DNA of 10,342 bases from Tannerella sp. (GTDB lineage: Bacteria > Bacteroidota > Bacteroidia > Bacteroidales > Tannerellaceae), in NCBI GenBank assembly GCA_031269635.1, contig JAISYY010000328.1, forward strand, positions 1 to 10,342, in the 5' to 3' direction. This document shows, piece by piece, positions 1-7,796 of the stretch. The position numbers and the translations under genes are program-made. The notes below the pieces were generated by a model that worked only from the letters and a program-made list of their open reading frames with translations, searched no databases and was not told the origin of the DNA. Position 1 is the first letter of the stretch; every line of letters begins with the position of its first letter.

Positions 1-3
1 ATA

Positions 4-39
4 CAGACCAAAGTATCAATTTTTAATAAGTTTGGTCTG
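4..39. promoter_or_regulatory. Perfect 9-bp inverted repeat at the leftward start site (candidate operator)
   Basis: CAGACCAAA (4-12) and TTTGGTCTG (31-39) are perfect inverted arms separated by 18 bp. The right arm sits between the -7 box at 40-47 and the predicted start site near 33; the left arm lies about 20-30 bases into the transcript. This placement suits a repressor operator. A 5'-leader hairpin is the alternative. A second complementary pair, AGTATC (12-17) and GATACT (44-49), interleaves with the first. The protein that would bind is unknown. Confidence 0.4.
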
Positions 40-71
40 CAAAGATACTGCTTTTTTTGATTGACAAAAAA
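40..71 (-). promoter_or_regulatory. Leftward Bacteroidota-type promoter for a gene outside the window
   Basis: Read on the minus strand, positions 47-40 spell TATCTTTG, an exact match to the Bacteroidota -7 motif TAnnTTTG. A T-rich TTTTTTG (71-65) lies upstream and can serve as the -33 element; the 17-bp gap from its TTTG is slightly shorter than the usual 19-21. The start site would fall near position 33, so the transcript leaves the window at the left edge. The gene it serves is not visible. The motif match is direct; promoter activity is inferred. Confidence 0.5.
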
Positions 72-88
72 TGAAACGCAAAAAACAA

Positions 89-136
89 CTGTAAGCTGAA
101 GCATACGGTTAATAAAGTGCTGTCCCTGCGGGACTT
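89..136. repeat. REP-like double-hairpin element, copy 1
   Basis: Positions 91-136 match 160-205 at 42 of 46 bases. Each copy contains two dyads. The first (89-108 here) is an imperfect stem with arms around CTGTAAGCT and AGCATACGG. The second is GTCCC-TGC-GGGAC at 122-134. Short, GC-rich, palindromic repeats in an otherwise AT-rich gap between genes are typical of REP-type extragenic elements, some of which are mobilised by RAYT (IS200/IS605-like) transposases. No transposase is in the window, so that link is inference. Confidence 0.7.
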
Positions 137-157
137 TTCGCTGATGTGATTGCACGT

Positions 158-205
158 CCGTAAGCTAAAGCATACGGTTAATAAAGTATCGTCCCTGCGG
201 GACTT
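158..205. repeat. REP-like double-hairpin element, copy 2
   Basis: This is the second copy in the same orientation, offset by 69 bp from the first. Its first hairpin, CCGTAAGCT-AA-AGCATACGG (158-177), pairs better than copy 1, with a single A/A mismatch. The second hairpin, GTCCCTGCGGGAC (191-203), is identical to copy 1. The four differences from copy 1 are one in the loop of the first hairpin and three in the linker before the second. Conservation of the stems and drift outside them suggests that structure is maintained. Confidence 0.7.
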
Positions 206-241
206 AGGGGAATCCCGAAATCCTACTCATCTTTTAATCTT

Positions 242-424
242 ATGGAACCTAATCAAAAAGGCAATAGCACCTCAAAAAAAGATTTAGCCGCAATGAAAAA
301 AAGTTTTTTTACGAGGAAAAAGAAAAACAGGTCAGGGAGCACAGAAGAACAGCAACACATCCTGGGGAAACCGCTTTATGATAGCATGGAATGGTTGGAC
401 AGGCATTTGCCTTTTCATTTTTAG
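242..424 (+). CDS. Doubtful small lysine-rich ORF (60 codons)
   Basis: An ATG at 242 opens 60 codons ending in TAG at 422-424. The product starts MEPNQKGNSTSKK and carries a basic stretch (FFTRKKKNR) around residues 22-30, then a more ordinary C-terminal half ending LDRHLPFHF. There is no signal peptide, membrane segment or family motif that I recognise. The lysines come mostly from A-runs in AT-rich DNA, which lowers the coding signal. No TAnnTTTG promoter or clear ribosome site precedes it, only the REP-like repeats. It could be a real small basic protein, a gene remnant or chance. I give it low weight. Confidence 0.18.
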   Translation: MEPNQKGNSTSKKDLAAMKKSFFTRKKKNRSGSTEEQQHILGKPLYDSMEWLDRHLPFHF

Positions 425-505
425 GGATGCCCCATCAACCATGCCGAACGAAAAGAAGATGCCGGCGATGCTCCTGATACGGAACGCCTCCGGCACTCTT
501 CATTC

Positions 506-529
506 TTCACTATTCACTATTCACTATTC
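506..529. repeat. Tandem 7-bp repeat (TTCACTA x 3.4)
   Basis: Three perfect copies of TTCACTA (506-512, 513-519, 520-526) are followed by a partial TTC. A related heptamer (TTCATTC, 499-505) precedes them. This is a short tandem repeat in non-coding DNA. Copy number could vary by slippage, but nothing nearby shows that it controls a gene. Confidence 0.75.
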
Positions 530-599
530 GCCCCGGCAGACGGCAACCATTACTGTTGAGTTCTGTACTATCATGAAGTTGCAGCACAAGAAAAACAAC

Positions 600-616
600 A
601 GAATATTATATATTCT
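600..616 (-). terminator. Possible transcription terminator of the minus-strand operon
   Basis: AGAATAT-TAT-ATATTCT is a perfect 7-bp stem with a 3-base loop, 17 bp beyond the stop codon of the last operon gene. On the minus strand it is followed by TGTTGTTTTTC, a broken T-tract. On the plus strand it is followed by TTTCGTTTTTT, so it could act in both directions. The stem is AT-rich and therefore weak, which keeps confidence moderate. Confidence 0.4.
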
Positions 617-633
617 TTTCGTTTTTTATACAA

Positions 634-1530
634 CTAAAATTTCTTTACTTTCGTCGAACAGTCGCTCAGATCAAAATCAAAAATAAGTACATTATTTCTG
701 CGTGATGAAGATACGGCTATTCCCTTCCTGTTTGATAACATGCAAAAACCTTCCAGTTCGTCCTGATTTTCAAAATCAATTATTCGGATGGCCGACGCCT
801 TATGGGTATTCAATGACTTTTCCAAATCGAGCAGTGTCAGGCGCCATTTCCTGCCTTCTTCCCGGTTTTGTACCAATACCAATATATTTTGGTTTGCTAT
901 CCAATGTAGATTTTGCACCCAAGGTGTACAGGGAAACTTGTCGTACAATACGCCGCTTTCACTTGTTTTTGATGCCTTTCGCAGGAGATCATAACGATAC
1001 AATCGTATCTCGTTGCCATTATTTCCGTAGTCGGATGTCGCGACAAAACGCTCGCCTTTATACTCGATGTATTCGGGACGGGTTCCCTGTATGGCTAAAT
1101 CATCAGCAATCGTGTGTATAAGGCTTTGATCAAGCGTCCGTGTTTCAAGCAATTTATTCCAGTTTACATGATAAATAGTTGCAATCCATTTTTGAGGATT
1201 CTCAACATCTCGTACGGAATTTCCAATAAAAGCTTCTCCCTTGTGATAAGCCATGCCGGTAGGGTGATTGATGACATCCTTTCCATCAATGGTAAACCGA
1301 CATTCTTTATGCATGTAAATCAATGTACTGTCTCTGTATTCGTATTCTCTGACAATGCCGGTTTCCCTGTCTCCATATAAATAGATGCGTCCGTTTATTT
1401 TGCTTGCTCCTTGACATGCGCCGAGGGAATCTACCGAGATCAACGAGCCGGAAGTATTGAGCAAAGTATCCTGGCAATACGCCGATATTGCCAGGATGTT
1501 TGCAGAAAAAAACAAAATAATATATTTCAT
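634..1530 (-). CDS. Secreted protein with propeller-like repeats, function unknown
   Basis: This is the last gene of the susCD-type operon. From the ATG at 1530 the product has 298 residues. It begins with a hydrophobic signal peptide (residues 1-19, ending ISAYCQ), so it should enter the periplasm or reach the surface. The -1 residue before that Cys is Tyr, which argues against a lipoprotein. An in-frame ATG at 1560 adds ten residues and would overlap the upstream gene; I prefer 1530 because the hydrophobic signal starts there, leaving a 19-bp gap. The body shows recurring hydrophobic strand-turn units with G/N/D turns: near 41-54 (GASKINGRIYLYGD), 92-104, 153-170, 208-221 and 261-284. These suggest a beta-propeller of five or six blades. 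No catalytic motif is recognised. Its position after SusCD and DUF218 suggests an accessory role in the same pathway, possibly ligand binding. The fold is an inference. Confidence 0.8.
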   Translation of the reverse strand: MKYIILFFSANILAISAYCQDTLLNTSGSLISVDSLGACQGASKINGRIYLYGDRETGIVREYEYRDSTLIYMHKECRFTIDGKDVINHPTGMAYHKGEAFIGNSVRDVENPQKWIATIYHVNWNKLLETRTLDQSLIHTIADDLAIQGTRPEYIEYKGERFVATSDYGNNGNEIRLYRYDLLRKASKTSESGVLYDKFPCTPWVQNLHWIANQNILVLVQNREEGRKWRLTLLDLEKSLNTHKASAIRIIDFENQDELEGFCMLSNRKGIAVSSSRRNNVLIFDFDLSDCSTKVKKF

Positions 1531-1549
1531 ATTTCCCGGTATAAGACGA

Positions 1550-2842
1550 TTACGGATCAAGCGGATCGCGTTCGGGATTTATTTGTAAAGCTGTTGTTTG
1601 CGGATAAAATTCCAGAAACTGTTCGCTCAGTCTTTTCCCCAGTTCATAGGGTTTTATTCCCATTTCATTCAGGGAGCGTTCCGCAAAAGCGGGAGCAGAT
1701 ACCGAAGATATATGGCGTTCCGAAGATGAAATCAGGGCGCATTTATCCATCGGGATACCCTGTCTGAACATGATGCGCACGGTATTCCTTACGTTGGTGG
1801 TCGTATGGCGTGCGTGTGGCTCCATAATAATTGCATGTTCGGGAATCCCACATTCCTCCATCAGGTATTTCTTCATGAAAAAGGCCTCGCTGTTAAGCGT
1901 TTTATACGGATGAACCCGCCCTCCGGAAACGACAATGAACGGCGACGCTCCCTGCTGATATTTCAATGCAACCATTTTCAGGCGCGGCTTGATCTCCCTG
2001 TTCAAGGTGAAAACATAATCCGTCGGGCCGGCGCCAAGCATCAGGATGATCGAATAGGGATACCTGTCCCAGTCTACCGTATGGATATGCTCATAGGCTT
2101 TTTTATTTACGGTTTCAGACACCGGCTCGAAATCAACCGCTTCATTTCTCTCGTTTACATTCAAAAACAGCAATGCGGCCTGCAGGGGAGCTGCGTAAAA
2201 CAGGTCGCTGTCTTTCAGCAATTCCAGCAAGAACCTCCGGCTCTCCATCAGCATATTCCAGTGCCCGGGACTGTCACGCACAAAACTGATCGAATCAATA
2301 AGCGGATAGTATGGCTTTTGTCCTTCGCCATAAACGTCAATTACATGATTGATTCCCTGCGCATCCTGTTCCCAGGCTCTTACCAGTAAACCGGCCCCAT
2401 CCCCATCCCGGTACCGGTAATAACATCCCGAGGGAATCAAATGGGATGCAACAAGTTTACCCAACGCATTGTCCGGACGGTATAATGCTTTCAGCCGGTT
2501 ACCGACTGCCGTTATTTCGCTTTCGGTAAAACGCAGCGAATTTACTGTTTCCAAATGATTTTCCGCTGTCTGCAAATCGTTGTATTTCCTGAGCGCTACC
2601 GCCGAAAGATCCTTATCCTTCCGAAGCATTGTCTTTGCTTCATTGAAATATCCGAACAGCGAGATGAGGTAAAAATTTTTGGATTCAATTTTCTGGGGGC
2701 AGATAATTTTATAGCCCGCATCGGCTTGCGCCGACACTGTTTTTGAAGCCGGCAGGAACAGACACGTGAGGATTGCGCACCGTAACAGATACGCAATCGC
2801 TGTCCGTTTGAATATTCGAACGGTTTTACTCATAACCTTCAT
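1550..2842 (-). CDS. Exported protein with C-terminal DUF218 (YdcF/SanA/ElyC-like) domain
   Basis: The product is about 430 residues long. Residues 1-39 form a signal peptide: a basic start, a hydrophobic run near 15-31, and a likely cut after VSAQA. Residues 40-255 match no family I know; they look mixed alpha/beta, with a Tyr- and Asp-rich stretch YYRYRDGDG at 141-149. Residues 262-405 fit DUF218: SIILMLGAG strand, IVVSGG (303-308), NSEA (317-320), a HARHTTTNVRNT segment (343-354) and an ISSSERH strand (371-377). Family members include E. coli YdcF (reported to bind SAM) and SanA and ElyC (envelope integrity); the reaction here is unknown. The start is uncertain: ATG at 2842 overlaps the susD-type gene by 17 bp, ATG at 2833 by 8 bp. 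Either overlap implies translational coupling. Most DUF218 proteins I know are shorter, so the long N-terminal region is unusual. Confidence 0.85.
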   Translation of the reverse strand: MKVMSKTVRIFKRTAIAYLLRCAILTCLFLPASKTVSAQADAGYKIICPQKIESKNFYLISLFGYFNEAKTMLRKDKDLSAVALRKYNDLQTAENHLETVNSLRFTESEITAVGNRLKALYRPDNALGKLVASHLIPSGCYYRYRDGDGAGLLVRAWEQDAQGINHVIDVYGEGQKPYYPLIDSISFVRDSPGHWNMLMESRRFLLELLKDSDLFYAAPLQAALLFLNVNERNEAVDFEPVSETVNKKAYEHIHTVDWDRYPYSIILMLGAGPTDYVFTLNREIKPRLKMVALKYQQGASPFIVVSGGRVHPYKTLNSEAFFMKKYLMEECGIPEHAIIMEPHARHTTTNVRNTVRIMFRQGIPMDKCALISSSERHISSVSAPAFAERSLNEMGIKPYELGKRLSEQFLEFYPQTTALQINPERDPLDP

Positions 2843-4355
2843 TCTGATACATGCCTTCCGGATTCAGTTTCCATTCGTCGAAAGGAATGGGATAATAGAG
2901 GTCTTTCTTCCCAAAGTTCATCGGATTGGAAATGCCGAAGTCCGTCCTCGTCTTGTTGTGGAAAAACGTTTCCAGCTCCGAAATGCTAAAGCAGCGTAAC
3001 AAATCGTACCAGCGGTGGTTTTCAAAGGCCAGCTCTACCCGCCTTTCGTGTAATATGGCCAGTTTCAAGGTGGGATACTTCGATTTATATTCCGCATCAT
3101 TCTGCATATCCTGATAGCCGGGCAGATGGGCGCGTTCGCGAACCTGATTGAGCAGGCCGATAGCCGCCGTTTCTTCTCCGAGATGCGCATGGGTTTCCGC
3201 CAGCAACAGCATGACATCGGCGTAGCGCATCAGTATCCAGTCGTTACCGCCATATCCCAGCGTGCCGGCGCCGGTGCTGGCATCTCTGAATTTGGCAATA
3301 TAATAACTGTTTGAATAATCGGAATACTGAACAGACCATTCCTTGCGGATGTCGTCCACTTCGTATTCCTTTATCAGGTCGGACGGAAGAAAGACCGACC
3401 CGCTCGAGGCATACTGGGAAAGAAGCCTTGAGTCGCGAGGCTGGTTTCCGCGCGCTTTACTCGAAAAGTAATCCTTGTCGCCGCGTATATACACAATCTG
3501 GAAAATCAGCTCCGGGCAAACGCCTTTCTTATCTACGTCAAAGACGTCTTCGTACGGTATCTCCTTCAATTCGCCGAACGAACGCATGTTGTAGGCGTCG
3601 GTCAGGTATTTTTTCGCCTGTTCGAGATGGCTTTGGCGCCGGCCATCGTCCAGTGTGGTGGCCATTGTAAGATACACCTGCCCCAACAGGGCGTTGATGG
3701 CCGCTTTGCATGTACGGCCTTTCCCGGAAGCCGGCTGGAAGTCGGGAAGACTGCCGGCATCGAGCGATTCGACTAAGTCTTTGATTATTTGTTCATACAC
3801 TTTTTCTTTTTTTTCGCGGAAGGTATGTTCCGACACCTCGTCCGGTAAAGTCAGATGAGCGGTACTCAACGGGACGTCTCCCCATTTCCTGACAACGTGA
3901 AAATAAACCAGCGCCCTGAGGAACCCGGCTTCGGCCCGGTATTGTTTATACAGGTTTTCGTCGGCGAATTTTACGTCGTCGATATAGGTAAGTACAAAAT
4001 TGGCATTGGCAATGGCGGTGAACATCCTTGTCCAGTGCGTCTTCAGGAACGTATTGGTCGGCAGGAGGGAAAAATCGCCAAACTGGAAAGGTTCTCCCGC
4101 GCTCGACTGGTTGTCCTGCGTACTGATATTGTCCGACCGTTCTTCGGTGTAGGCTGTGCTGCCTTCGCCCAGGCAATAACCGTCGCGTATGGAACGGTAT
4201 GTTCCGTTTATGGCCCGCAATACGTCATTTTCGTTCTGAAAATATCCCGAAGCAGTGATTTTGTTCGGATTGTCCTGATCCAGGAAATCGCTGCAGGAGG
4301 CGAAAAAGAATCCTGCGAATACGAATAATACAGAGATGATATTTTTGATTTTCAT
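2826..4355 (-). CDS. SusD/RagB-family surface nutrient-binding lipoprotein
   Basis: This 509-residue protein is the surface lid and binding partner of the SusC-type transporter encoded just upstream. The first 20 residues are a lipoprotein signal peptide (FFFAS before Cys21); after processing, Cys21 would be acylated and the protein anchored in the outer membrane facing out. The mature start, CSDFLDQDNPNKITASGYF, is typical of SusD homologues. The C-terminal signatures are also clear: ERRVELAFENHRWYDLLR (about 437-454) and PIPFDEWKLNPEGMYQNEGY (489-508). The middle contains TPR-like helices, for example RAEAGFLRALVYFHVVRKWGD. Length is normal for the family. It starts 26 bp after the SusC stop and its end overlaps the DUF218 gene. 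The substrate cannot be read from the sequence. No frameshift or missing motif was seen. Confidence 0.96.
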   Translation of the reverse strand: MKIKNIISVLFVFAGFFFASCSDFLDQDNPNKITASGYFQNENDVLRAINGTYRSIRDGYCLGEGSTAYTEERSDNISTQDNQSSAGEPFQFGDFSLLPTNTFLKTHWTRMFTAIANANFVLTYIDDVKFADENLYKQYRAEAGFLRALVYFHVVRKWGDVPLSTAHLTLPDEVSEHTFREKKEKVYEQIIKDLVESLDAGSLPDFQPASGKGRTCKAAINALLGQVYLTMATTLDDGRRQSHLEQAKKYLTDAYNMRSFGELKEIPYEDVFDVDKKGVCPELIFQIVYIRGDKDYFSSKARGNQPRDSRLLSQYASSGSVFLPSDLIKEYEVDDIRKEWSVQYSDYSNSYYIAKFRDASTGAGTLGYGGNDWILMRYADVMLLLAETHAHLGEETAAIGLLNQVRERAHLPGYQDMQNDAEYKSKYPTLKLAILHERRVELAFENHRWYDLLRCFSISELETFFHNKTRTDFGISNPMNFGKKDLYYPIPFDEWKLNPEGMYQNEGYE

Positions 4356-4381
4356 ATAAAAACTTGATTTGAATGATTGAA

Positions 4382-7300
4382 TTAAAATGATACTTGGAAT
4401 CCTGCCTGAAATGCCCGCATCAAGGGATATTTGCCGTAATCGACGCCGGGTGTCAGGTTGCTTCCGTTGTTATAGTCCACTTCCGGATTGTAGCCTTTGT
4501 ATTTGGTGATTGTAAAGGCGTTGTCGACGGCTAAATAGATCCTTAGCGCGGAAATATTGTCATGCGTAGCTTTGGCTATGCCGGGCAAGGCATAGCCAAA
4601 CGTCAGGTTGGTACACCGGAGGAAAGAACCGTCCTGCAAATAGAACGACGACAGGCGTGTGCTGTTGCTCTGCGTACCCCCGCGCGAGGCGCGGTAGACC
4701 AGTCCGTTGCCGGGATTTTGTTCATTCCGGTAGCGTTGCATCACGTCTTTGTAGTTGTTGCCCGATCCTTCCATATTATATATATAGTAATCCTGACCGT
4801 CGAGCACCATATTACCTTCCGATCCATTGAAAGAAGCCGAAATATCGAACGCCCTGTAATTGCCGGTCAGACTGAACGCATAGATGAAGTCCGGGTGAGG
4901 AGAACCGATAATATCCTTGTCATCGTCGGTAACGACTCCGTCGCCATCCCTGTCGTAGAAATACAAGTCGCCGGGCATCAGTTTTGCCGTCTGGGCTACC
5001 GAGCGGGGCGGCCCCTTGATGGTGTATCCCTCGTCGAACGTCCGGGTCGAAGGATCGTAATGCAGGTCGTCTTCGGCCAGGTTAGCCATATCCGATTCCC
5101 TTACCATGCCGGCAACCTTAAAACCGTAGAACATTCCGATGGGATCGCCTTCACGGGTAATATGCGTCATGTATGAACGTTCCGCGCCATTGGTCAGAAT
5201 CGTGCCTGCCTGACCCAAATCAAGTACTTTGTTACGGTTCACGCCGATATTCCCGCTTAATTTGAGCGTAAAGTCTTTGGTGTTGACCGCCCAGCCATCA
5301 ACCTGAATATCCACGCCGCGATTACGGATCTTCGAGTCCGGCAGATTGGTAAGATAGCTGGTGCTGCCGGAGATAGCGGATATGGACTGATTAAAGAGCA
5401 GGTTGAATGTATGGCTGTTGTAATAGTTGGCAATCAGGGAAAGGTGTCCGTTGAGGAGTGTGAGGTCGAATCCGGCATTGAACTGCGAAGTAGATTCCCA
5501 TCCCAGTCCCCGGTCTTTGAAACCTTCCGGATACATGGCCGTCAACACGCTGTTGCTGCCGTTCGGCACTCCGACGGGCGAACTCATTACCTGTGTATGA
5601 TTATAGTTCCCGATGCTGTTGTTGCCGCTCAATCCCCAGCTGGCACGCAATTTAAGTGAAGACGACGTGCCCAAAAGCGTTTGATAGAAATCTTCTTCGG
5701 AAATCGTCCATCCCCCGGATGCCGAAGGGAAATAGCCCCAGCGGTTCAGTGGCCCGAAAAGCGACGAGCCGTCGCCGCGGAATGAAGCCGACAGGAAATA
5801 ACGGTTCCGGAAGTTGTAATGCAACTGGGCGAAAGCGGAAGCCATTGTCCAGACGGACTTGCGGGTGTTGCTCGTAATGGTTACGTCGCTCGCATTAGCT
5901 CCGTGGCCGGTGATTTCGATAATGTGATCATCCTGATAGCCTGTTCCCTGTGCTTCCAGTACGTCCAATCTGTTCTCCTGGGCGGAAACGCCGGCAAGGC
6001 TTTGTATCGTGTGTTCGCCGAACTGCCTGTTGTAGTTTAACGTAAACTCGCCCAGATAATCCAGCTCGCCATACGTTCGCGCTACCGAATTGGCGGCAGC
6101 CTGCGCCTGGACGGAATAGGGAGGATTCACGCCGCTTGTCAGGCTTGTCGGACGGTAGAAGTCATACTTCTCGTTGTAGGCGTACATCCCCAGATTCGCC
6201 CGGGCGGTAAGGTTGTCGAACAGTTCATACGTTCCGAATACATTGTAAGTACTGCGCGTCCCGGAACGGCGGATAATCGTTTCGGTAGCCATCGCCACAG
6301 GATTGTCGATATTGTTTTGGAAAGAATACTCACTGGAATAAGAAGACATTTCGTATTTCGAAAGCGATCCGTCCTCGTTGTAGCATTTGAAAATGGGGAG
6401 GTATACCAGCGCCGCCAGTATGGGTCCCTGGTGGAAACGTCCTTCCTGTACTTCCCGGTTGTTGTTGGCCGTCAAGGCAAAATTCGCGCCGGCTTTGAAG
6501 CGATTGCTTACATCCACGTCGATATTGCTGCGAAGATTGAGACGGTCCTGCTTCGTGGACTTGATAATGCCTTCCATATCCTGCCAGGAACCGCTGATAT
6601 TGTAGCGTATGGCTTCCCGACCGCCTGCGATGTTCAGATGGACACGGTCGCCCTGCGCCGTTTGATAGAGTTCATCCTGCCAGTCGGTGTCGTACGGCAT
6701 TGTCTTCACGGTTTGCGTTGCAAAGTCGTACATCCAGTCGGGGATATTAGCCGTACTGCTGTTGCTTCCAATCTTTTGTGTACGCTGGGCGTTGGTATCG
6801 CCCTTATAGGAGTCGTCCCACGTCTTGCCGGCATTGACGAGCAGGTCGCGGTAGGCATTGTTATGCCCGTCCACAAACAGTTCGGCAAACTCCTGCGCAT
6901 TGAGCAAGGCTACTTTCCGGCTCAGCCGACCGACCGTATGCTGGTAATTGACATCTACTTTGGCTTTTTGTTGCTTTCCCCGCCTGGTAGTTATCATGAC
7001 CACGCCTCCGGATGCGCGTGAACCGTAAATGGCTGCCGATGCTGCATCTTTCAGGATTTCTATCGATTCGATATCTTCCGGACTAAGGAAAATATCGGCA
7101 TTCGACGGATAGCCGTCTATCACGTAGAGGGGGTCGGACGAGGCATTGACCGAAACGGTGCCCCTTACGCGGATTTTCGTGCTGTTGTAGGGCGCTCCGC
7201 TCACCTGCGAGATTTGTACGCCGGCTACTTTTCCAACCAGGGCCTGTCCCACCGAAGGCGCCGTCAGGTTCAGTTCCCGGTTTTTCACGCTCGATACCGC

Positions 7301-7720
7301 CCCGGTAAGGTGCGACTTGCGAATCGTTTGATACCCTACCACTACAACCTCTTCAAGCGCTTGCCGGTCTTCGTCCAAAACGATATTCAATATCCGCTCA
7401 CTGCCGACGGCAACCGTCTTTGTCACGTAGCCGATGTACGAAATTTGCAGCGTACTGCCCGGATTCGCCTGAATGTTAAACTTGCCGTCGGTGTCGGTCA
7501 CCGTCCCGGCCGCAATTCCTCTTACGGCAATGCTTACGCCGATTAACGGTTCGCCATTGGCGTCCGTTACTGTTCCGGATATACCTGCCGGTTGCTGTTG
7601 CACCGACTGTCTCCCGTGAACGCCTGTACCGTTCGCCGCGGCGATATTCGCCACATTTACCAAACCGAACAGCAGGCAAACTGTCAGGAAATGTTGCATC
7701 TTGTTTTTTACTTTCATCAT
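4382..7720 (-). CDS. SusC/RagA-family TonB-dependent outer-membrane transporter
   Basis: This 1112-residue protein is the first gene of the operon. In order: a signal peptide (about 1-29, ending ANIAAA), a carboxypeptidase-regulatory-like domain (about 46-117, ISGTVTDANGEPLIGVSIAV then the IGYVT strand), a TonB box EEVVVVGYQ (123-131), a plug domain (about 134-248, with ALVGKVAGVQI, DPLYVIDGYP and IEILKDAASAAIYGSRASGG), then a beta-barrel to the C-terminal aromatic residue (AGFQVSF). A DRDGDGVVTDDDKDIIG segment near the end of the barrel is common in this family. The lack of an extra N-terminal STN domain argues against direct control by an anti-sigma factor. Two ATG codons at 7720 and 7717 are possible starts; upstream is AGAGAACTTT, a weak ribosome site. 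It should pair with the SusD protein to import an unidentified oligomer or peptide using TonB energy. Confidence 0.97.
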   Translation of the reverse strand: MMKVKNKMQHFLTVCLLFGLVNVANIAAANGTGVHGRQSVQQQPAGISGTVTDANGEPLIGVSIAVRGIAAGTVTDTDGKFNIQANPGSTLQISYIGYVTKTVAVGSERILNIVLDEDRQALEEVVVVGYQTIRKSHLTGAVSSVKNRELNLTAPSVGQALVGKVAGVQISQVSGAPYNSTKIRVRGTVSVNASSDPLYVIDGYPSNADIFLSPEDIESIEILKDAASAAIYGSRASGGVVMITTRRGKQQKAKVDVNYQHTVGRLSRKVALLNAQEFAELFVDGHNNAYRDLLVNAGKTWDDSYKGDTNAQRTQKIGSNSSTANIPDWMYDFATQTVKTMPYDTDWQDELYQTAQGDRVHLNIAGGREAIRYNISGSWQDMEGIIKSTKQDRLNLRSNIDVDVSNRFKAGANFALTANNNREVQEGRFHQGPILAALVYLPIFKCYNEDGSLSKYEMSSYSSEYSFQNNIDNPVAMATETIIRRSGTRSTYNVFGTYELFDNLTARANLGMYAYNEKYDFYRPTSLTSGVNPPYSVQAQAAANSVARTYGELDYLGEFTLNYNRQFGEHTIQSLAGVSAQENRLDVLEAQGTGYQDDHIIEITGHGANASDVTITSNTRKSVWTMASAFAQLHYNFRNRYFLSASFRGDGSSLFGPLNRWGYFPSASGGWTISEEDFYQTLLGTSSSLKLRASWGLSGNNSIGNYNHTQVMSSPVGVPNGSNSVLTAMYPEGFKDRGLGWESTSQFNAGFDLTLLNGHLSLIANYYNSHTFNLLFNQSISAISGSTSYLTNLPDSKIRNRGVDIQVDGWAVNTKDFTLKLSGNIGVNRNKVLDLGQAGTILTNGAERSYMTHITREGDPIGMFYGFKVAGMVRESDMANLAEDDLHYDPSTRTFDEGYTIKGPPRSVAQTAKLMPGDLYFYDRDGDGVVTDDDKDIIGSPHPDFIYAFSLTGNYRAFDISASFNGSEGNMVLDGQDYYIYNMEGSGNNYKDVMQRYRNEQNPGNGLVYRASRGGTQSNSTRLSSFYLQDGSFLRCTNLTFGYALPGIAKATHDNISALRIYLAVDNAFTITKYKGYNPEVDYNNGSNLTPGVDYGKYPLMRAFQAGFQVSF

Positions 7721-7796
7721 AAAGTTCTCTTTTTTGATTATTATACTATTAAAATTAATGAGTTCGAATACAATAAAAATACTGAATTTTCGGGGG

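Larger units (their letters stand above)
206..599. other. Gene-poor stretch between REP-like repeats and the susCD-type operon end
   Basis: Apart from the doubtful 60-codon ORF at 242-424, I find no gene supported by motif or family resemblance. An overlapping ORF from 378 to 686 reads through the 7-bp tandem repeat and into the antisense of the propeller gene, so it is most likely chance. The region may hold decayed sequence or an unrecognised small RNA. Confidence 0.5.

Noticed and set aside
89..205. CRISPR array
   Set aside because: There are only two copies, the repeats are about 47 bp with internal hairpins, the spacing is short, and no cas gene is present.
646..653. TACTTTCG, a near match to the -7 promoter motif on the plus strand
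   Set aside because: It lies inside the coding end of the minus-strand propeller gene, departs from TAnnTTTG at one base, and no plus-strand gene follows.
378..686. 102-codon plus-strand ORF
   Set aside because: It reads through the 7-bp tandem repeat and into the antisense of the propeller gene, has no family resemblance and no ribosome site.
6317..7021. 234-codon ORF antisense to the SusC-type gene
   Set aside because: The opposite strand encodes a full, motif-supported TonB-dependent transporter; the antisense product has no recognisable motif. The same applies to 4562-5176.
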